Assembly: GCA_035578155.1 (NCBI GenBank)
Contig: JAPWDM010000001.1
Span: 77,040,472 to 77,104,471 of the forward strand
DNA length: 64,000 bases
Source of the DNA: Brachynemurus nebulosus
Lineage: Eukaryota; Arthropoda; Insecta; Neuroptera; Myrmeleontidae
Reading direction: 5' to 3'
In this document: in pieces, positions 31,500 through 43,594 of the stretch
Layout of the letters: each line of letters starts with the position of its first letter
How positions within the stretch are numbered: the first letter of the stretch is position 1
Translations under genes and position numbers: made by a program
Notes under the pieces: model-generated
Told to the model about the DNA's origin: nothing
Seen by the model: only the letters and a program-made list of their open reading frames with translations
The model's database searches: none

Positions 31500-32170
31500 T
31501 ATTTGTACGTACCGTAAAATACTTAACAGATTTCATTATCCCAATTTATATAAAATTGTAAAAGAATATGTAAACAATTGTAATATTTATACAGAGTAAA
31601 ATCTAGTAAACAAAATTGTAATATCGCTTTCCAAAGTTACCCCCCAAAAAATATTTCAAAAAATTTTCATCGATTTCGTACACTCAATTATAAGAACTCG
31701 TGGACCCCCAGAGGACAAGACTTCAAATATATCTTGTGATTGCAGATTACTTCTATGGTTGGATCATTGCTAAACCTACAAGGAAAACATCTTCAAAAGT
31801 CGTTATAAGTACACTAAATAACGTTCACCACATTTGGGATACGGATCAACAATACCATCAAATTACCAATCAGTATTTCATAGTGAAAGATACAACAACT
31901 TCTGCTTCGAGAGAGCGATTCACCAAATTTACTCCGCTCCATATAATCCAAGGGCAAATGCACCAGAACGTACTATTAGAAATAAAACTAAAATTAACCA
32001 CAATGATTTACAATATTCAATCATTCACGCAATTGGGATACCTTTCTAAAGTACGCAATCTTCACCATCGGCAATTCGTATATTTCACCAATAAATGCAT
32101 CTCTAGCACAAGTATTTTTAAGCCGCCAGATGCTAACTCCAATAAACGAAATACTGAATTATCATAAATC
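31500..32170 (+). pseudogene. decayed Ty3/gypsy-type integrase
   Basis: In shifting frames one reads an H2C2-like tail 'FHYPNLYKIVKEYVNNC', then a core block 'YLVIADYFYGWIIAKPT' at 31729-31779, and a region 'QIYSAPYNPRANAPERT' (31930-31980) where the last catalytic Glu would lie. Several indels and stops break the frame. The core strands and the P.NPRAN..ERT motif mark it as a retroviral-type integrase. Confidence 0.65.
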
Positions 32171-32433
32171 TTACAAGCTGATAAACCCGATCCACAAAGG
32201 TTCAACATGCAATAACAAAGCACATAAATGTATTAAAAAATCCAACACCAAATCGTCCACCAACATCGAATTTCGCAGTAAATCAATGGCTCTACAAGAA
32301 AATTCTGCAACATCTTTCATCGTCTACCGCCATTTTGCAAGATCCACATACTTCCGATCAGTATATGTCATATAAGGTATTTAAAACCAACATAAATTTA
32401 CGTAGCGTTCCGCTTTTTGCAAACGGGGTGAAA

Positions 32434-34787
32434 TGTAGCAATAATTATTGCTACATGTGATCAATCAATTCAACATTTACTTTGGAAATCGATAATAAAA
32501 CTTTAATCTAATTAATAAATAATCGATATGTAAAAATGTCAAAGATACTGACATCTAACATTTATATTTGAAATTAATATCAGTCCAATATGTCATCTCA
32601 AAGAATTCAAAAAAATTAATTATATATGTATATATATTAACGACATCTAGCGTTATAGTTTCAAATTGATATCTAGGGACAATGTAAAAAAATAATTACA
32701 CGTTTGCAGAAATCTGAAATTTAAATTTATATCAAATGGGTACATTATTTAATTAAACATTTATTTTTCAAAAAAATATAATTAACAAAACAAATTACAT
32801 AATTAAAAAAAATAACTTATACAAATTAAAAAAGGACACAGACAGTGAGTTAGAGTTAGAGGAAAGTTAGGGAGAAGTTCTCTTCTCGTGTGGCCTTCGG
32901 GCTGCACACATCAAAAATAAAAAAATATGTATATTTTAAAATTAGTTTAAGTATTATTTATTTAAGTGTATTGTTGAAAATTACAAATTCTTCATCGTTA
33001 AGATAAGTATTATTTTTACTATAACATATTTGGAAATTTACTTAAACATAATGGAAAAACAATTTATATTTAAATGGTTAGAAAGTAATTAAACATAGCA
33101 TGTAGGATAATTTAATTTTGAAAAAATCGTATAATTAATTTAAAATAAATATATTTTGGAAATTTATTTAAACTAAAATAAAAGATAATTTATATATATA
33201 TTAGATATATAAAAGAAAAAATAATTAAATGTAACATGTAAAAATAATTTACATTTAAATATTTAACGTCGTTTGTACTTTCGCATTCATCCAGATTTCT
33301 AAAAGATTTCCTGGGGATTTAGCAAAAAGGTCTACGACTAAAAATAGCTTATAGTTTATGAAAATTATAGTTTATTAAATTGATAAGTTTATAATTTAGT
33401 TTTTCCGACATGTAAGTCGATGCGGCGAACGTAAAGTTCAGCCAGTATAGTTTAAAGTTAATTTAAATTTAGTTTCCGACATGTAAGTCGATGCGGCGAA
33501 CGTAAAGTTCAGCCAGTATAGTTTAAAGTTAATTTAAATTTAGTTTCCGACATGTAAGTCGATGCGGCGAACGTAAAGTTCAGCCAGTATAGTTTAAGGT
33601 TAATTTAAATTTAATTTTCCGACACGTACGTCGATGCGGCGAACATCAGTTCTGCCAGTATAGGTTAAGTTAATTTAAATTTATTTAATTCATTATTAAG
33701 TAAGTTTTCAAATATTTAAATATTGTCTTGATAATTTAATATTCTTTCAATTACGTAATATTTTCGGTTTAAAAAATTGAAAAAACACGTGTAACCTTTA
33801 CTAATATTTCGATATCTGGTATAATCCTTTAAATCATATAATTTATTTACGAAATATAACTTATAAAGTAACTTTCGATATTATTTCATTTCAATTTAAT
33901 AGTAATTTTGCAAAATAATATAGTTATCTGATATAATCCTTTAAATCGTATAATTTATTTGCGAAATAGAACTCGTAACGTAACTTTCTAAAACATTTTA
34001 ATTTAAATCTAATTTTATTTTTGTCATATCGACTAATTTACAATTTCATAAAATTTGATACTTATAAAATACTTATACAGGTTGTTCTAGTCATAAATTT
34101 TAAAAACACAATTATAAAATTTCAAATAGTGACATCAATTTAATTTAATTAATAACATATCTTTAGAAAATATATTTTATAGCAATATTTAAAAGTGTTC
34201 CATAAAATTCGTAACTTCAAATTTATATTTAAGTCAAAAGTGTATAAATTTACCAACTGATGTGGTGATACATTCCCATAGCCAGTACACACCATATGCT
34301 TGTATCGTGCGTCTCGGTTCGGAATGTATAGCCACACCAAAGACTAAGATGCAAATTCTATTTTAAAATATATTATGTAAATTTATTTCAATCTTGTAAT
34401 TGTTTATTGTAAATTCAAAGATTCCAAATGCTGTAATTCAAAAATTGTTTCTAGTCACCTTTCATTGTAATAAAATTGTTATTTAGGAATTTTCGTATTT
34501 CTAATTTAAAGCCACCCCTTTGGTAGTCGAAAGAAAATTTAGGTTATTTGGGGATCTCATGGTTTTGGGAAAACGATCTGCGACCACAATCTTCCACTGC
34601 CACTCACCCTTGTCTCCATAAGACCCGGAGAAATGCTCTGCTGATCGAAACCCCAATCAACCCGAAAAGTAGCACCCAAAATTTAACCCCTCAACCAATA
34701 AACAAATAATCAATAATTAATCAATAAATATAAATATAAAAATAATAATAATATAATTCAAATTTTTAATTTTTAATTTTTGCTACA
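32434..34787. repeat. right LTR (2,354 bp)
   Basis: Nearly identical to 28247-30601, including the opening palindrome and the 71-bp array. Confidence 0.92.
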
Positions 34788-34791
34788 AACT

Positions 34792-35230
34792 CTATACAAT
34801 TTTGACATGAAATTTGGTTTCAATAGTAATGATATAGTTGCTCTATTCGTAACTAATGTCTTGTTATTGAAGTCTAAGTTTGCTTGAAGTTGTGTCAATA
34901 AATTTAGTCCAATTAGTCCGTCGAAGTATTGATGAAATTTAAAAAGCAGAAATTTAAATGGCTCTGTTGTGTTAAATTCTGTGAATCCGTTTAGTGTTAC
35001 TTGTTTGTCTATTGTATGTTTGTTAAAGACAGTTGTTATGGCAATTGGTTTAACAGTTTGAATTATACTTTTGTGAATTAATTTTGGATCTAAAAATGAA
35101 CTAGAACTGCCTGTGTCAATGAGAAATTTTAATAACTGACCGTCTGAGTCTCTAATATGAATGTATGGTAGAACGTTCGTGTTATGAGTGTTTACGTCTA
35201 AATATCCGATTTGCCGTCCGAGGCTGCTGG
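34792..35230 (-). pseudogene. aspartic protease of the errantivirus-like element
   Basis: The minus-strand frame has 'LLKFLIDTGSSSSFLDPKL' (active-site DTG with its following Ser run) and 'FDGLIGLNLLTQL', the second conserved block of retropepsins. It is cut at 34792 by the nested LTR element. The flanking AACT duplication leaves the frame continuous with the pol piece left of the insertion. Confidence 0.75.
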
Positions 35231-35350
35231 CAGAAAATTTTCGTCATCAATTTCTATTTCGTCTTTAATGGGGGTGAAATCATCCAGTTATTGGTAGTAT
35301 TGGTTGTATTGGTGTTCGTAGGAATCGGGTTCGTTAATTGTATTGTATAG

Positions 35351-36403
35351 CTAATGTTCGTTATACTGATCTGAATGTATGTTCTGTTGTGCGTATTCCG
35401 CTTCTACATTAAATAGTTCTTTTAATTTGAAATTTGGAGGACCGGTGGTTTGAAAGTATCTATTCGGTGGGGGTAAATGATTGGGTTGAGCCCTGTACGA
35501 ATTATTTTGGAATCTAGACATTCCTGTGTTACCGCTGGATGTATCCATTGGTACTGGTTTACGTAATAATTGTCGGGGTGGTGGCTGTGACTGTATTTGC
35601 GTTAAATTTTACTGCTTGAAGTTATTGGTATGAGGGGGTAAACTGTTAGGAAATTGTGTTCTTTGGTACATTGGATTGGGTCTGAAAGGGTTGTACTGGT
35701 AATTTTGGTATAATATAGGTGGTCTGGTTGTGGAGTTTGGTAAAGAGTTTGGACGTGTTGTGTAATTTGTTGTGGTTTTACTGGTTGTAGGCTTGGTTGA
35801 TGAATGGGCCATATTCCTCACGTAATAAATATTCTCTTCTTTAAGAAAATAGTTCAGCGCTTCGGCCAATGAGTTTGGTTTCATTGCACGTATAGTCGAA
35901 CCGATGGCTTCTTTGAGTCCTATCAGAAATGTATTGAGACACATCTTGTGATGAAGTTTTTGTTTTGATTTAATTACGTTAATGTCCGGTTCGGGTATTT
36001 GTATGTGGTTAGTCATAGTAAAAAGTAATTCGATTATGCGACTGTAAAATTATTCGACTGTATCGTTTACTTGTTTCAGCGAGAGATAATCCCTAATTAA
36101 GGAAGTTTCGTTTCTCTTATCACTATAATGCAATATGAGATTTTGCTTGATTGCATACCAGTTAATTGAGGTACCATACATATTTAGTACTTCATTCGCT
36201 TGGCCGACTATCTGATTTTTAATTGCCCTAAGAATAAATTTTCCATAACTACTATTTTCTACATTTGGGATTAATGCTAGTAGCTCCTCAACATTGTTTA
36301 AAAAGTCATATAACAGCCGAGGATTCCTATCAAAAGTAGGTAAATCCTTCACCGCATCGGGTATTCTTAAACTATTGTATATAAAGGGTGCCGGAGTTGC
36401 CAT
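35351..36403 (-). pseudogene. gag of the errantivirus-like element
   Basis: An open stretch from the ATG at 36403 reads 'DLPTFDRNPRLLYDFLNNVE' and 'VLNMYGTSINWYAIKQNLIL', then 'YSDKRNETSLIRDYLSLKQ'. This is the capsid-domain pattern of gypsy/17.6-type gag. After a break it continues through 36016-35609 ('FLIGLKEAIGSTIRAMKP') and 35548-35351 ('FNVEAEYAQQN'). Asn/Pro-rich linkers lie between, with at least two frame breaks. There is no CCHC knuckle, as is common for this lineage. Confidence 0.75.
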
Positions 36404-37342
36404 TATTGTGGTAGTATTAATATTTTACTAATTAAATTACATAAGAGGTTTGTACCAATTGAATTATTTACTAATACGTTATTAGAATATTCTGTATCAG
36501 TTAAATTATTAATTGTTTTGTTAATAGTGCTAATATTGTCTTGCTCAGGACAACTAGCAAGTTCGACACTGCTTCCGTGTTTCTCGGATATAATGTCGGA
36601 AGGACTTCCCCGTTTAGAATAAGGCGATCCTCGTAATGATACAAGCTTATTTTTAAGATGAATGGACATAAGAAAAAGCGAATAACAATTGTAATAATCG
36701 ACTTACGTGAACCAGATGTAGAACATTCCGTTGGTAATGTGCCTTCACCAGCTGATCTTCTCTTGGTTCCGCTGATTGGTGTTGTAGGTTCGCAATCCAA
36801 ACACTTGAAAGTGACCAGGTGATCCTGTGATTGTGTTGGTGCCGCTAGTAGTGGAAACCCTCCAAGTCTCGATTTTCTTTCGTAGTGGAAAAGTTAGGGA
36901 AGGCTCGCTATAGGAGCCCAGGCAGGTAAAGTGGTCACCACTAGTTTGCAAATGAACTAATAGCTGTCATCTCTTGTTATTTATTTTAAATTATAGATTG
37001 ACAGTTTACATAGTGTCACGGTGCATATCAACTCGCTAGGTGTTACTTAGAAAATTTTATTTAAAAAAAAGGGTGTCTTGTGCCCTCTGATCTAAGGTAA
37101 GTACTTACAAATATTGTATAAAATATATTGTATTATGAATACTTGGTTTTTGTGAATATTCCCTGTGTCTGTTGTAGTTCTGAAGTAATTAATTTTATAA
37201 TAAACAATTATGAATCATACGTTGGGGCGGAACTTATTTCAGTTTTCCTATTTTACTTAGTTTCGGGTAATGTGGCCCACTATGTATAAAGGTAAAGTGG
37301 CCCAGTGGATCTAGTGGTGGTACCAGAATTGTGGCCGGAATC
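36404..37342. other. unassigned, possible pogo/Tigger-like C-terminal fragment
   Basis: The minus-strand frame at 36951-36670 contains 'TTSGTNTITGSPGHFQVF' and, in another frame, 'PTTPISGTKRRSAGEGTLP', ending at a good donor sequence (GTAAGTCG, read on the minus strand). The composition resembles the tail of pogo/Tigger-like transposases, but no catalytic motif is present. GTAAAGTGG / GTAATGTGGCCCAC words recur near 36930, 37266 and 37300 and resemble the TIR end at 38409. Confidence 0.25.
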
Positions 37343-37461
37343 AATAGCAGAAGATGGCTGAGTACGATGTACGATATGCAAAAGATGTGTCTATGAAGTC
37401 TGCTCTGGTTGCAATGAGGAAGATGGCGATTTTACTTGTAAGTTTTGTTTTAAAAATAAAT
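37343..37461 (+). pseudogene. PHD-like C-terminal exon of a pogo/Tigger-type transposase
   Basis: After an AG acceptor-like site, the frame reads 'EDG*VRCTICKRCVYEVCSG' and then 'EEDGDFTCKFCFKNK', stop at 37461. It has two C-x2-C pairs and a spaced cysteine, like the zinc-binding tail found on some insect pogo-like transposases. The asterisk is a TGA where such tails normally have Trp. Confidence 0.4.
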
Positions 37462-37787
37462 AGTTACCATCTGAGTACTTTGGATAATTAAAAAATTTTT
37501 TTATGATTGCTAACTAGTAGCAAATTGTAATATTTTTGATTAAAAATTGTAATTTCATCTAAAAATTAAAAAGTCAGTTTTAATCTATGTTAACTTTTAA
37601 TATTAATAATACTATACCACTTTACCTACCCTAGGTGGGTAATGTGGTCATTTTGTCACTTACGAAATAATTGATAATTTTTTATTACTGTGAATATGTA
37701 AACCGTATGTATATTATAAAGACTTTATTAAATTTGCAATTGTATTATATCAAGAAATATTAATTAATTAAAACCGTTCAGAAAATA

Positions 37788-38392
37788 CACACACCGGCAT
37801 AATTAGCGGAACATAAAAAAAATATAAAAAAATATAGAATCCTATTTATTAAACAAAGTTAGCTGTTTTTTTTTTTTTCTGATTTTCACTTAAAATAATA
37901 TTGAAGTAATGAATCAATTGACTTTTCATAGAATTGTTCTTATTCATTATTGATGCAAATCTTTTTAAGAGGTCTGTCACTTTCGAACTCAAATGCTGTT
38001 TCTTCTCAATGTAGTCGAGCTTCAGACTGTCGTAATTAAAGAAGGGCAAAGACGCCCTCAGGAGACTATAGGTAACATCATTCTGAGTATAGTAAGACGA
38101 ATGGAAGCTTTGACAAGAGCACGGGAGGATCCACGCGGTATTAAAACGCTGTGTTTCATTTTCTATTTGTTAAATAATCTTTAACTTAAATGATTCTTAG
38201 ACGACATAAGATTCCAAAAAGTTATCATTTCATATGGTTAATTGCTTTCGCTAACAAAAATAAAGGTATATCAACTTGTGAATTTATAATTTTAAGTGAA
38301 TAATTAAATAAGACTAATAGTTTCTTAAAATTAAATGGTTTGTTTGATTTTTAGAGATATGTTGTATGTTCCGCTAATTATGCCGGTGTGTG
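37788..38392. mobile_element. Tc1-like deletion derivative, TA target
   Basis: The ends CACACACCGGCATAATTAGC (continuing GGAACATA) and their inverse are flanked by TA (37786-37787 and 38393-38394). Inside, the plus-strand frame near 38040-38150 reads 'GNIILSIVRRMEALTRA', matching the C-terminal SMPRR..A....G block of Tc1 transposases. The rest of the transposase is gone (total 605 bp). Confidence 0.75.
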
Positions 38393-38404
38393 TATATCAA
38401 TTCA

Positions 38405-38446
38405 AACCTTAGGGTGGCCACATTGCCCTACCTTCCCCTACTACTG
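38405..38446. mobile_element. terminal end of a pogo/Tigger-like element
   Basis: GGTGGCCACATTGCCCTACC then TTCCCCTAC next to TA resembles one TIR. Inverted related words (CTACCCTAGGTGGGTAATGTGG) occur at 37627. The matching outer end was not located with confidence. Confidence 0.3.
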
Positions 38447-38785
38447 ATGATCCTACGATTAGTACCGTTCGCGAGTTTAACCGAAATTTCTAGAGCACAC
38501 AATTCACTCGAAAAATAATAAGAGTTTTTAAAAAGAATTACAATTTTATTTTAAATCTTTAATCACAAAACAATAATTACAATATTTATTATTACAATAA
38601 TCGTCAATACAATAAGCTTGTACTTTTATGTCGAGAAAGTAACTTGTCGCTGGCCGGTTGATCTTTATTTATTGGCTTCATAATGCCGATTCGATGTGCA
38701 CGTGTCATTGAATCAGTTGTGCACCATTTGTGTCATCATTTGTGTGTGTATTGTGGTAAGCGTGTGAAGAGACTGTAACTCTCTA

Positions 38786-38787
<2 letters not shown>

Positions 38788-38847
<60 letters not shown>

Positions 38848-38852
38848 TATAT

Positions 38853-38910
<58 letters not shown>
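38788..38910. repeat. bipartite (TA)n microsatellite
   Basis: Two TA tracts separated by a short GTTTATATGTTTA spacer near 38844-38856. Confidence 0.95.
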
Positions 38911-38912
<2 letters not shown>

Positions 38913-39700
38913 CGAGATAACTCTCGAAGGAAGCCTCCAATTGTTACGAAATTAGGTGTATAGGTCAAAAGTCCCAATAGCTTGGAAGAGTTCGTAAGCC
39001 AGATACATACGATTTTTGGCTAATTTTAGTTTTTTTTTTACAAAATTTTGGCCAGAATTCAAAAATTTGACACCATCGAAAAGAGCGTAAAAAATTACAT
39101 AAGATAAGCTTTTAAAACATTGTTCTAAATAAATTAGATTTTGAGAAAAATTAAAAAAATTTGCTGAATTTCTTTACAATAAATGCTTCATTGTTTTTAT
39201 CATTACAGTAACAATATTTATGTGTTTCATTTTCAAAATAAAAATTAAGTATACCTTATTTTAAGTAAAATTGATCATGAGTCAAAGTTAAAAAAATTAA
39301 ATAATTCTTTTATTCAAAAGAAATCAGTCTTCTGTTCTTTTCTAGAAACAAACTGTGATTTTAAAATTTACGTAAGTGCAATAATGAAAGAGATAACGCC
39401 AAGAAAACGGAAATTATTTAAATTCATAAGTGACGAAGCATGGTTAAATTTAAGTGAAATGGGCTATAACTTTTCAAGAACTCGTCATCACCGATTTTTA
39501 AAATTTATTTACCGTTAGAACGATAATCTATTTTAAATGGATAAAGTTATGTTGTATGAGGTTGGAAATAATGTTTCGGTCAATTATCTACAACATATCT
39601 AAAATTCAGCTTCCTATGATGATATGAAGGGAGTAGAGGGGGACAAAAGTATTTTTGTTGGATCTAACACACCCACAGTCCCCCAGAATTAAGAGGGTTG
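38911..39700. other. intergenic, no gene recognised
   Basis: AT-rich with homopolymer runs; no supportable ORF. Confidence 0.5.
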
Positions 39701-40265
39701 AAATTTGGTATGTAGGGGGTTGAAATTTGGTATATTGATAAAGTTCGTACCTAGGTTGTGCTTTTTAGAGGTTTAAATATTTTATCACCATCTCACCATC
39801 CCCACCATTTTTAAGCTACAATTTCATGCTTTTTCGACGTTTTCAATGTTTTACCACTCGCACAGGTCACCCAAATAAACCTAGAGGGCTGAAATTTTAT
39901 ATTCGGATTGCGTTAGTCTCAAGGGGGTGCCTTTTGGAGGTCTCAACTTTTAACCCTTACCCCCACCATTTTTATACCAAAAAAAACATGATTTTTCTTG
40001 TTTTTTAACAGTTTCGTTCGTGTCAAAATCTCCCGAAATAAACCTAGAGGGCTGAAATTTTGTGTATAGTTTAAGTTAATAGTCAGCCACTGCTTTTTGG
40101 AGGTTTCAACTTTTAACTTTTACGCCAATATTTCCTTGATTTTTTTACTTTTTTTCTAACACGTCTAGAGACCCTCTAAGGAAACTTAGAGGGCTGAAAT
40201 TTTGTACGTGTATTGAGTTAGTATCCAATTAGTGCCTTTTAGGGATTTCACATTACTTCCCTCCC
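39701..40265. repeat. imperfect tandem repeat, ~140-165-bp period
   Basis: An AGAGGGCTGAAATTTT-type word occurs at ~39884, 40046 and 40187, with a diverged one at ~39715. Each is followed by TTTT.GAGGTTTCAACTTTTA and CCACCATTTTT blocks. Confidence 0.75.
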
Positions 40266-40866
40266 CACTTTTCTCATTTTTACATCGGAGTTCAATGGTA
40301 TTATTAAATGTTTTTAAATTGCTTTATTTACATACTACTACAAGTATAGTAAATTTAGAAATTTAAAAAAAAATTAACTTACTTTTATAACAAATGTAAT
40401 ACATAAATATTAAGGTAATTTAAAAACGTTATTAAAGTCACTTTTTATTTATAAAATAGGAATTTTGAAGTTTTTGGAAAGAAAAAATATGTTAGAAGAA
40501 CGTAAAGTTCAAATCGATAACGACAAACCCGCAAAATACAAATAACATCCAAAATCAGCACCTAGGCAAATCAAAGATTAAAAGAAATTTGATTCCAGAT
40601 ACCTTTATGGTATGTCTCAGTAACAATTTTCAGCTTCAAAAAAATATACCCCCCCCCCCCCCAAAAAAAAAAATAACTTTTTAACTTTTTAATATTTTTT
40701 TTTATCAACTTGTAGCTATGGTATAATTATCAAAATCTTTTTGCCGCCTTCTTACTATGATCCATGCAACATATAATTTTTTTCAAAATTAATTTCCGGG
40801 TGCGTCATAGTTAAAAAAAATTAAATGCCTGAAAAGATTTTTTTGGAGACAGGTATACGCTTCCGG
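40266..40866. other. intergenic with C and A homopolymer run
   Basis: Contains a C11-12/A-run near 40648-40672; no gene. Confidence 0.5.
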
Positions 40867-40874
40867 GTACTCAG

Positions 40875-41247
40875 TAGTGGTGGAAAACTATCGATAGCAC
40901 TATCGATAACTATCGATATTTTTTTTTTTACTATCGATAGTTTTCGATACTTTTTTTCAGTCATTTCGTTTACTTATAAATACTAAAGATAATAAAAATT
41001 TCGTAGAAATTATAGCCAGAGATATAAAAACAACCATTTTAAGGGAATTTCCGGGCAAAAAGGAATAATTCCGCCCCAGCGTAAAACCGGCGACCTTTTT
41101 TCTTTCTTTTTTTTTTTGCTCGCCGGCTATCTAAATGCCGCCCAACCTGGGTATCAAAAACTATCGATAAACTATCGATAACTATCGATAGTTTCACGAC
41201 TATCGTAACTATCGATAGTCGGGACTATCGATAGTTCTCCATCACTA
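40875..41247. mobile_element. hAT-type MITE with 8-bp TSD and ATCGATAG iterons
   Basis: The TIRs TAGTGGTGGAAAACTATCGA and TAGTGATGGAGAACTATCGA (inverted) are flanked by a perfect 8-bp repeat GTACTCAG (40867-40874 and 41248-41255). The 8-bp duplication and TIR style fit hAT. ACTATCGATAG words are repeated about ten times in both subterminal regions. It is non-coding, 373 bp. Confidence 0.85.
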
Positions 41248-41255
41248 GTACTCAG

Positions 41256-42171
41256 TGATCGGAGATCATTTGCGAATTTTTAATATGTTCATAAAAACGT
41301 TTGTGACTGCGCAGTTTTCGAAAAAAAGAAAGTAGTAGATTCAAATCTTATTAAATTCCTCAATCAACCGAACACTCATCATCAGTTCTGAAACCGCCAA
41401 AATGACAAATCGCCTGTAGCCTTTCAATCACATTTAGATATCTTGAAGATACCGAAGATGAAGGGAAAAAATCGACTTCCGTGATGGGGCCCTGCTGCTC
41501 ACGGCGTTTCTTTTCCTTGTATCTATTTTCATGGTCAACTTCAACTTAGATGAAGTGATGTATGCTACGGCTCGCTATGTAAAGGAGTTTACTGTAGTTA
41601 TGGTTATTATATAAATCAATGCTGTAAATGGATCGAGATTCAATGTTTCCATCGCACCAATCTAGCCCATTGTATTAGAGTAGTAACTTAACCCCAATTT
41701 TTAACAAAAAGCGACTACGAGCGTTCTAGTGGCTGATTTTTCTTTTAATCGACTCAAAATTTAAAAAGAAATAAAACATTCCAATAATATTTTTTTACCA
41801 AATACCGGCTTCACTGTGAAAAGTTGAAATTAATGAAAGTAATAGGTAAAATACATGTATAAATTTTATATTTGTAGTATTCGATAACTACAATTGATAT
41901 ATTTTTTAAAGAGAGAAAAAACTATTGACAAATACCATATTTTAGAATGAATACGTAGACTAAAATCAAATATTTACAAGAATACTTGTCAAATTATTTC
42001 TTTTTATCAATTTTTAGCATTGAAGCCGTGGTTTAATCAAAAAATAGTATTTGAATTTTATATTTTATTTTAAATTCTGCATCGATTAAAAACACCCAGC
42101 CACTAGATCGCTCGTGATCACTTTTTCAATTTCTAAGCATATTTTTAAGGGTAAGTTCCTAGACCAGTATA
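41256..42171. other. intergenic, no gene recognised
   Basis: No supportable ORF or repeat seen. Confidence 0.5.
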
Positions 42172-42397
42172 CAGGGTAGTATCTAGGGGTGCAGCGAGGG
42201 CACGTGCTCCGGGCGCCAAAAACGCAAGCTGGGGGACGCTAAAATGTTAAATTTGACGTATTTTTTTTTTTCGTAGAAAAAAATGGAAAAAATTCAAACT
42301 GGTGTTTTAATTAGAGCTCTTTTTTTCCTTGCTACAATCGGGGAGGGCGCCAACAGCAAAATTTGCCCCCCTCATAATAATTGTAGGTCCGGCCCTG
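42172..42397. mobile_element. 226-bp hAT-like MITE
   Basis: It begins CAGGGTAGTATCTAGGGGTG and ends inverted as CAGGGCCGGACCTACAATTA. Both have GGCGCC in the subterminal region (CGGGCGCC, GTTGGCGCC). The flanks CCAGTATA and ATTGTATA may be a decayed 8-bp duplication. It is GC-rich compared with its surroundings. Confidence 0.6.
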
Positions 42398-42849
42398 ATT
42401 GTATAACACGTAGTTCAAAAAGGACTAACTAGCACGTAGAAACTCAATATTGTACTAAAGGCACTAAAGTCTTCTCTGCTGGTGTCCTAAGAACTCACAA
42501 TCAGTATTAACGATTTCAGATACATCTCAAAAAGGATAATACCTTCCAAGGACATAAAACATGAAACGAGAATTCATCCTCTAAATCACCCTTCGGCAAA
42601 GGAACCCTCTCTTATACCCGTGATAAGCGGATGTTTCTTTAAGAAATTATATTCCAAGAATGCGAGATCCCAAGAAATTGTTGACCGTTGTTTAAACATA
42701 GTAGTTATTTTTTCCGTTGTACAAACTTTCCAGAGATGAACGTGCTGTCTCTTAGCCCAGTTACCTTCCTGGGTACCTTCCTGAGACCCAAAGGCTAAGG
42801 AAGACAATTTTAAATTTGCATTTATTTTTCTCGGAGTTTCAGACATCTT

Positions 42850-43130
42850 TACGCATTTGGTCAAGATTCATGTAGTTGTTTATTTGAGATTATCTTTGGA
42901 GTCCTAGGGCTTTGGGGGAACAGTTTTGATCTCACGTTCATTTTTATCCGGTATCGACAGTATTTGAGCAAAATTTGACTATGACTGTCAAGCTATTTAT
43001 TTTGGGCGCTCTTTGAGTTTTCCGAACCTTGGGGAATCCTTTAGACGTCACGTTCTTTTTACCCGGAATTTCAATAGTATTTAAGGAAACCTTAATAAAA
43101 ATTAGCTTAACTGTGTATTTTGGGCGAATC
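42850..43130. repeat. two ~130-bp monomers of a dispersed repeat
   Basis: Blocks GGG(C/A)..TGGGGGAA..., GATCTCACGTTC, TC.A.AGTATTTGAGCAAAATT and TTTATTTTGGGCG recur at this spacing. The same monomer type appears at 44270-44420, 45850-46400 and 50220-51000. Confidence 0.6.
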
Positions 43131-43594
43131 GTATATAATATAGCCCCAGGCGCGTATATAAGCTAACTTCTCGGAGGGGATCATAGAAGAGAAATTGAAT
43201 ACAACCAAGTTTGTTTTTCGATGTTTTGTTGTTTCATGTTTCAGTTTTCGTGTGTCATTTATAAGGATCCACGTATTTTCTTCTTCTTTTTTGCAACAAC
43301 CAGTTGCTATATTTGATATTGTTGATTCGTTTTTGATCCAAACTAAAAAGGTTTTTATTTTATTTTCTTTTCTTTTAGTTATTGAAAGGACTCTTTTTTT
43401 AAAATTTTTTCATTTTATTTATTGTATTTTTTCTTGTCTTGGGAATGGTGTTTTGAGACACCGAAACCGGTCGACATGTTTAAGATTGCTAAAAAATTCT
43501 GTTTTTTTGCTGGTCTTAATATTGAGTTTTTTATCGCCAAATAAAGTCAATAATGAAATTACAAGCTTAAAATTTTTTGGCGAAAATAGAGGTA

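Larger units (their letters stand above)
28247..34787. mobile_element. young non-autonomous LTR retrotransposon, TSD AACT
   Basis: Two LTRs of 2,355 and 2,354 bp in direct orientation, beginning TGTAGCA and ending TGCTACA, are flanked by AACT at 28243-28246 and 34788-34791. They look identical by eye apart from about two substitutions and one T in a T-run near the 3' end. The 1.83-kb internal region carries a primer-binding site and a decayed integrase but no gag, protease or reverse transcriptase, so it must have moved with help in trans. It landed inside the protease/pol frame of an older errantivirus-like element. Confidence 0.9.
27200..36403 (-). mobile_element. errantivirus-like (gypsy-type) element, decayed, split by a nested LTR element
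   Basis: On the minus strand the order is gag (36403-35351), aspartic protease (35230-34792), nested insertion (28247-34787), continuation of pol (28242-27943), then an envelope-like remnant (27690-27200). Most of reverse transcriptase, RNase H and integrase is missing between the pol remnant and env, so there is a large internal deletion. No LTRs of this older element could be delimited. Confidence 0.7.

Noticed and set aside
43195..43590. N-terminal ~130 residues of the 163-aa ORF ending in the hAT motif
   Set aside because: Phe/Ser/Leu-rich sequence from T-rich DNA with no hAT features; only the last ~30 codons belong to the transposase.
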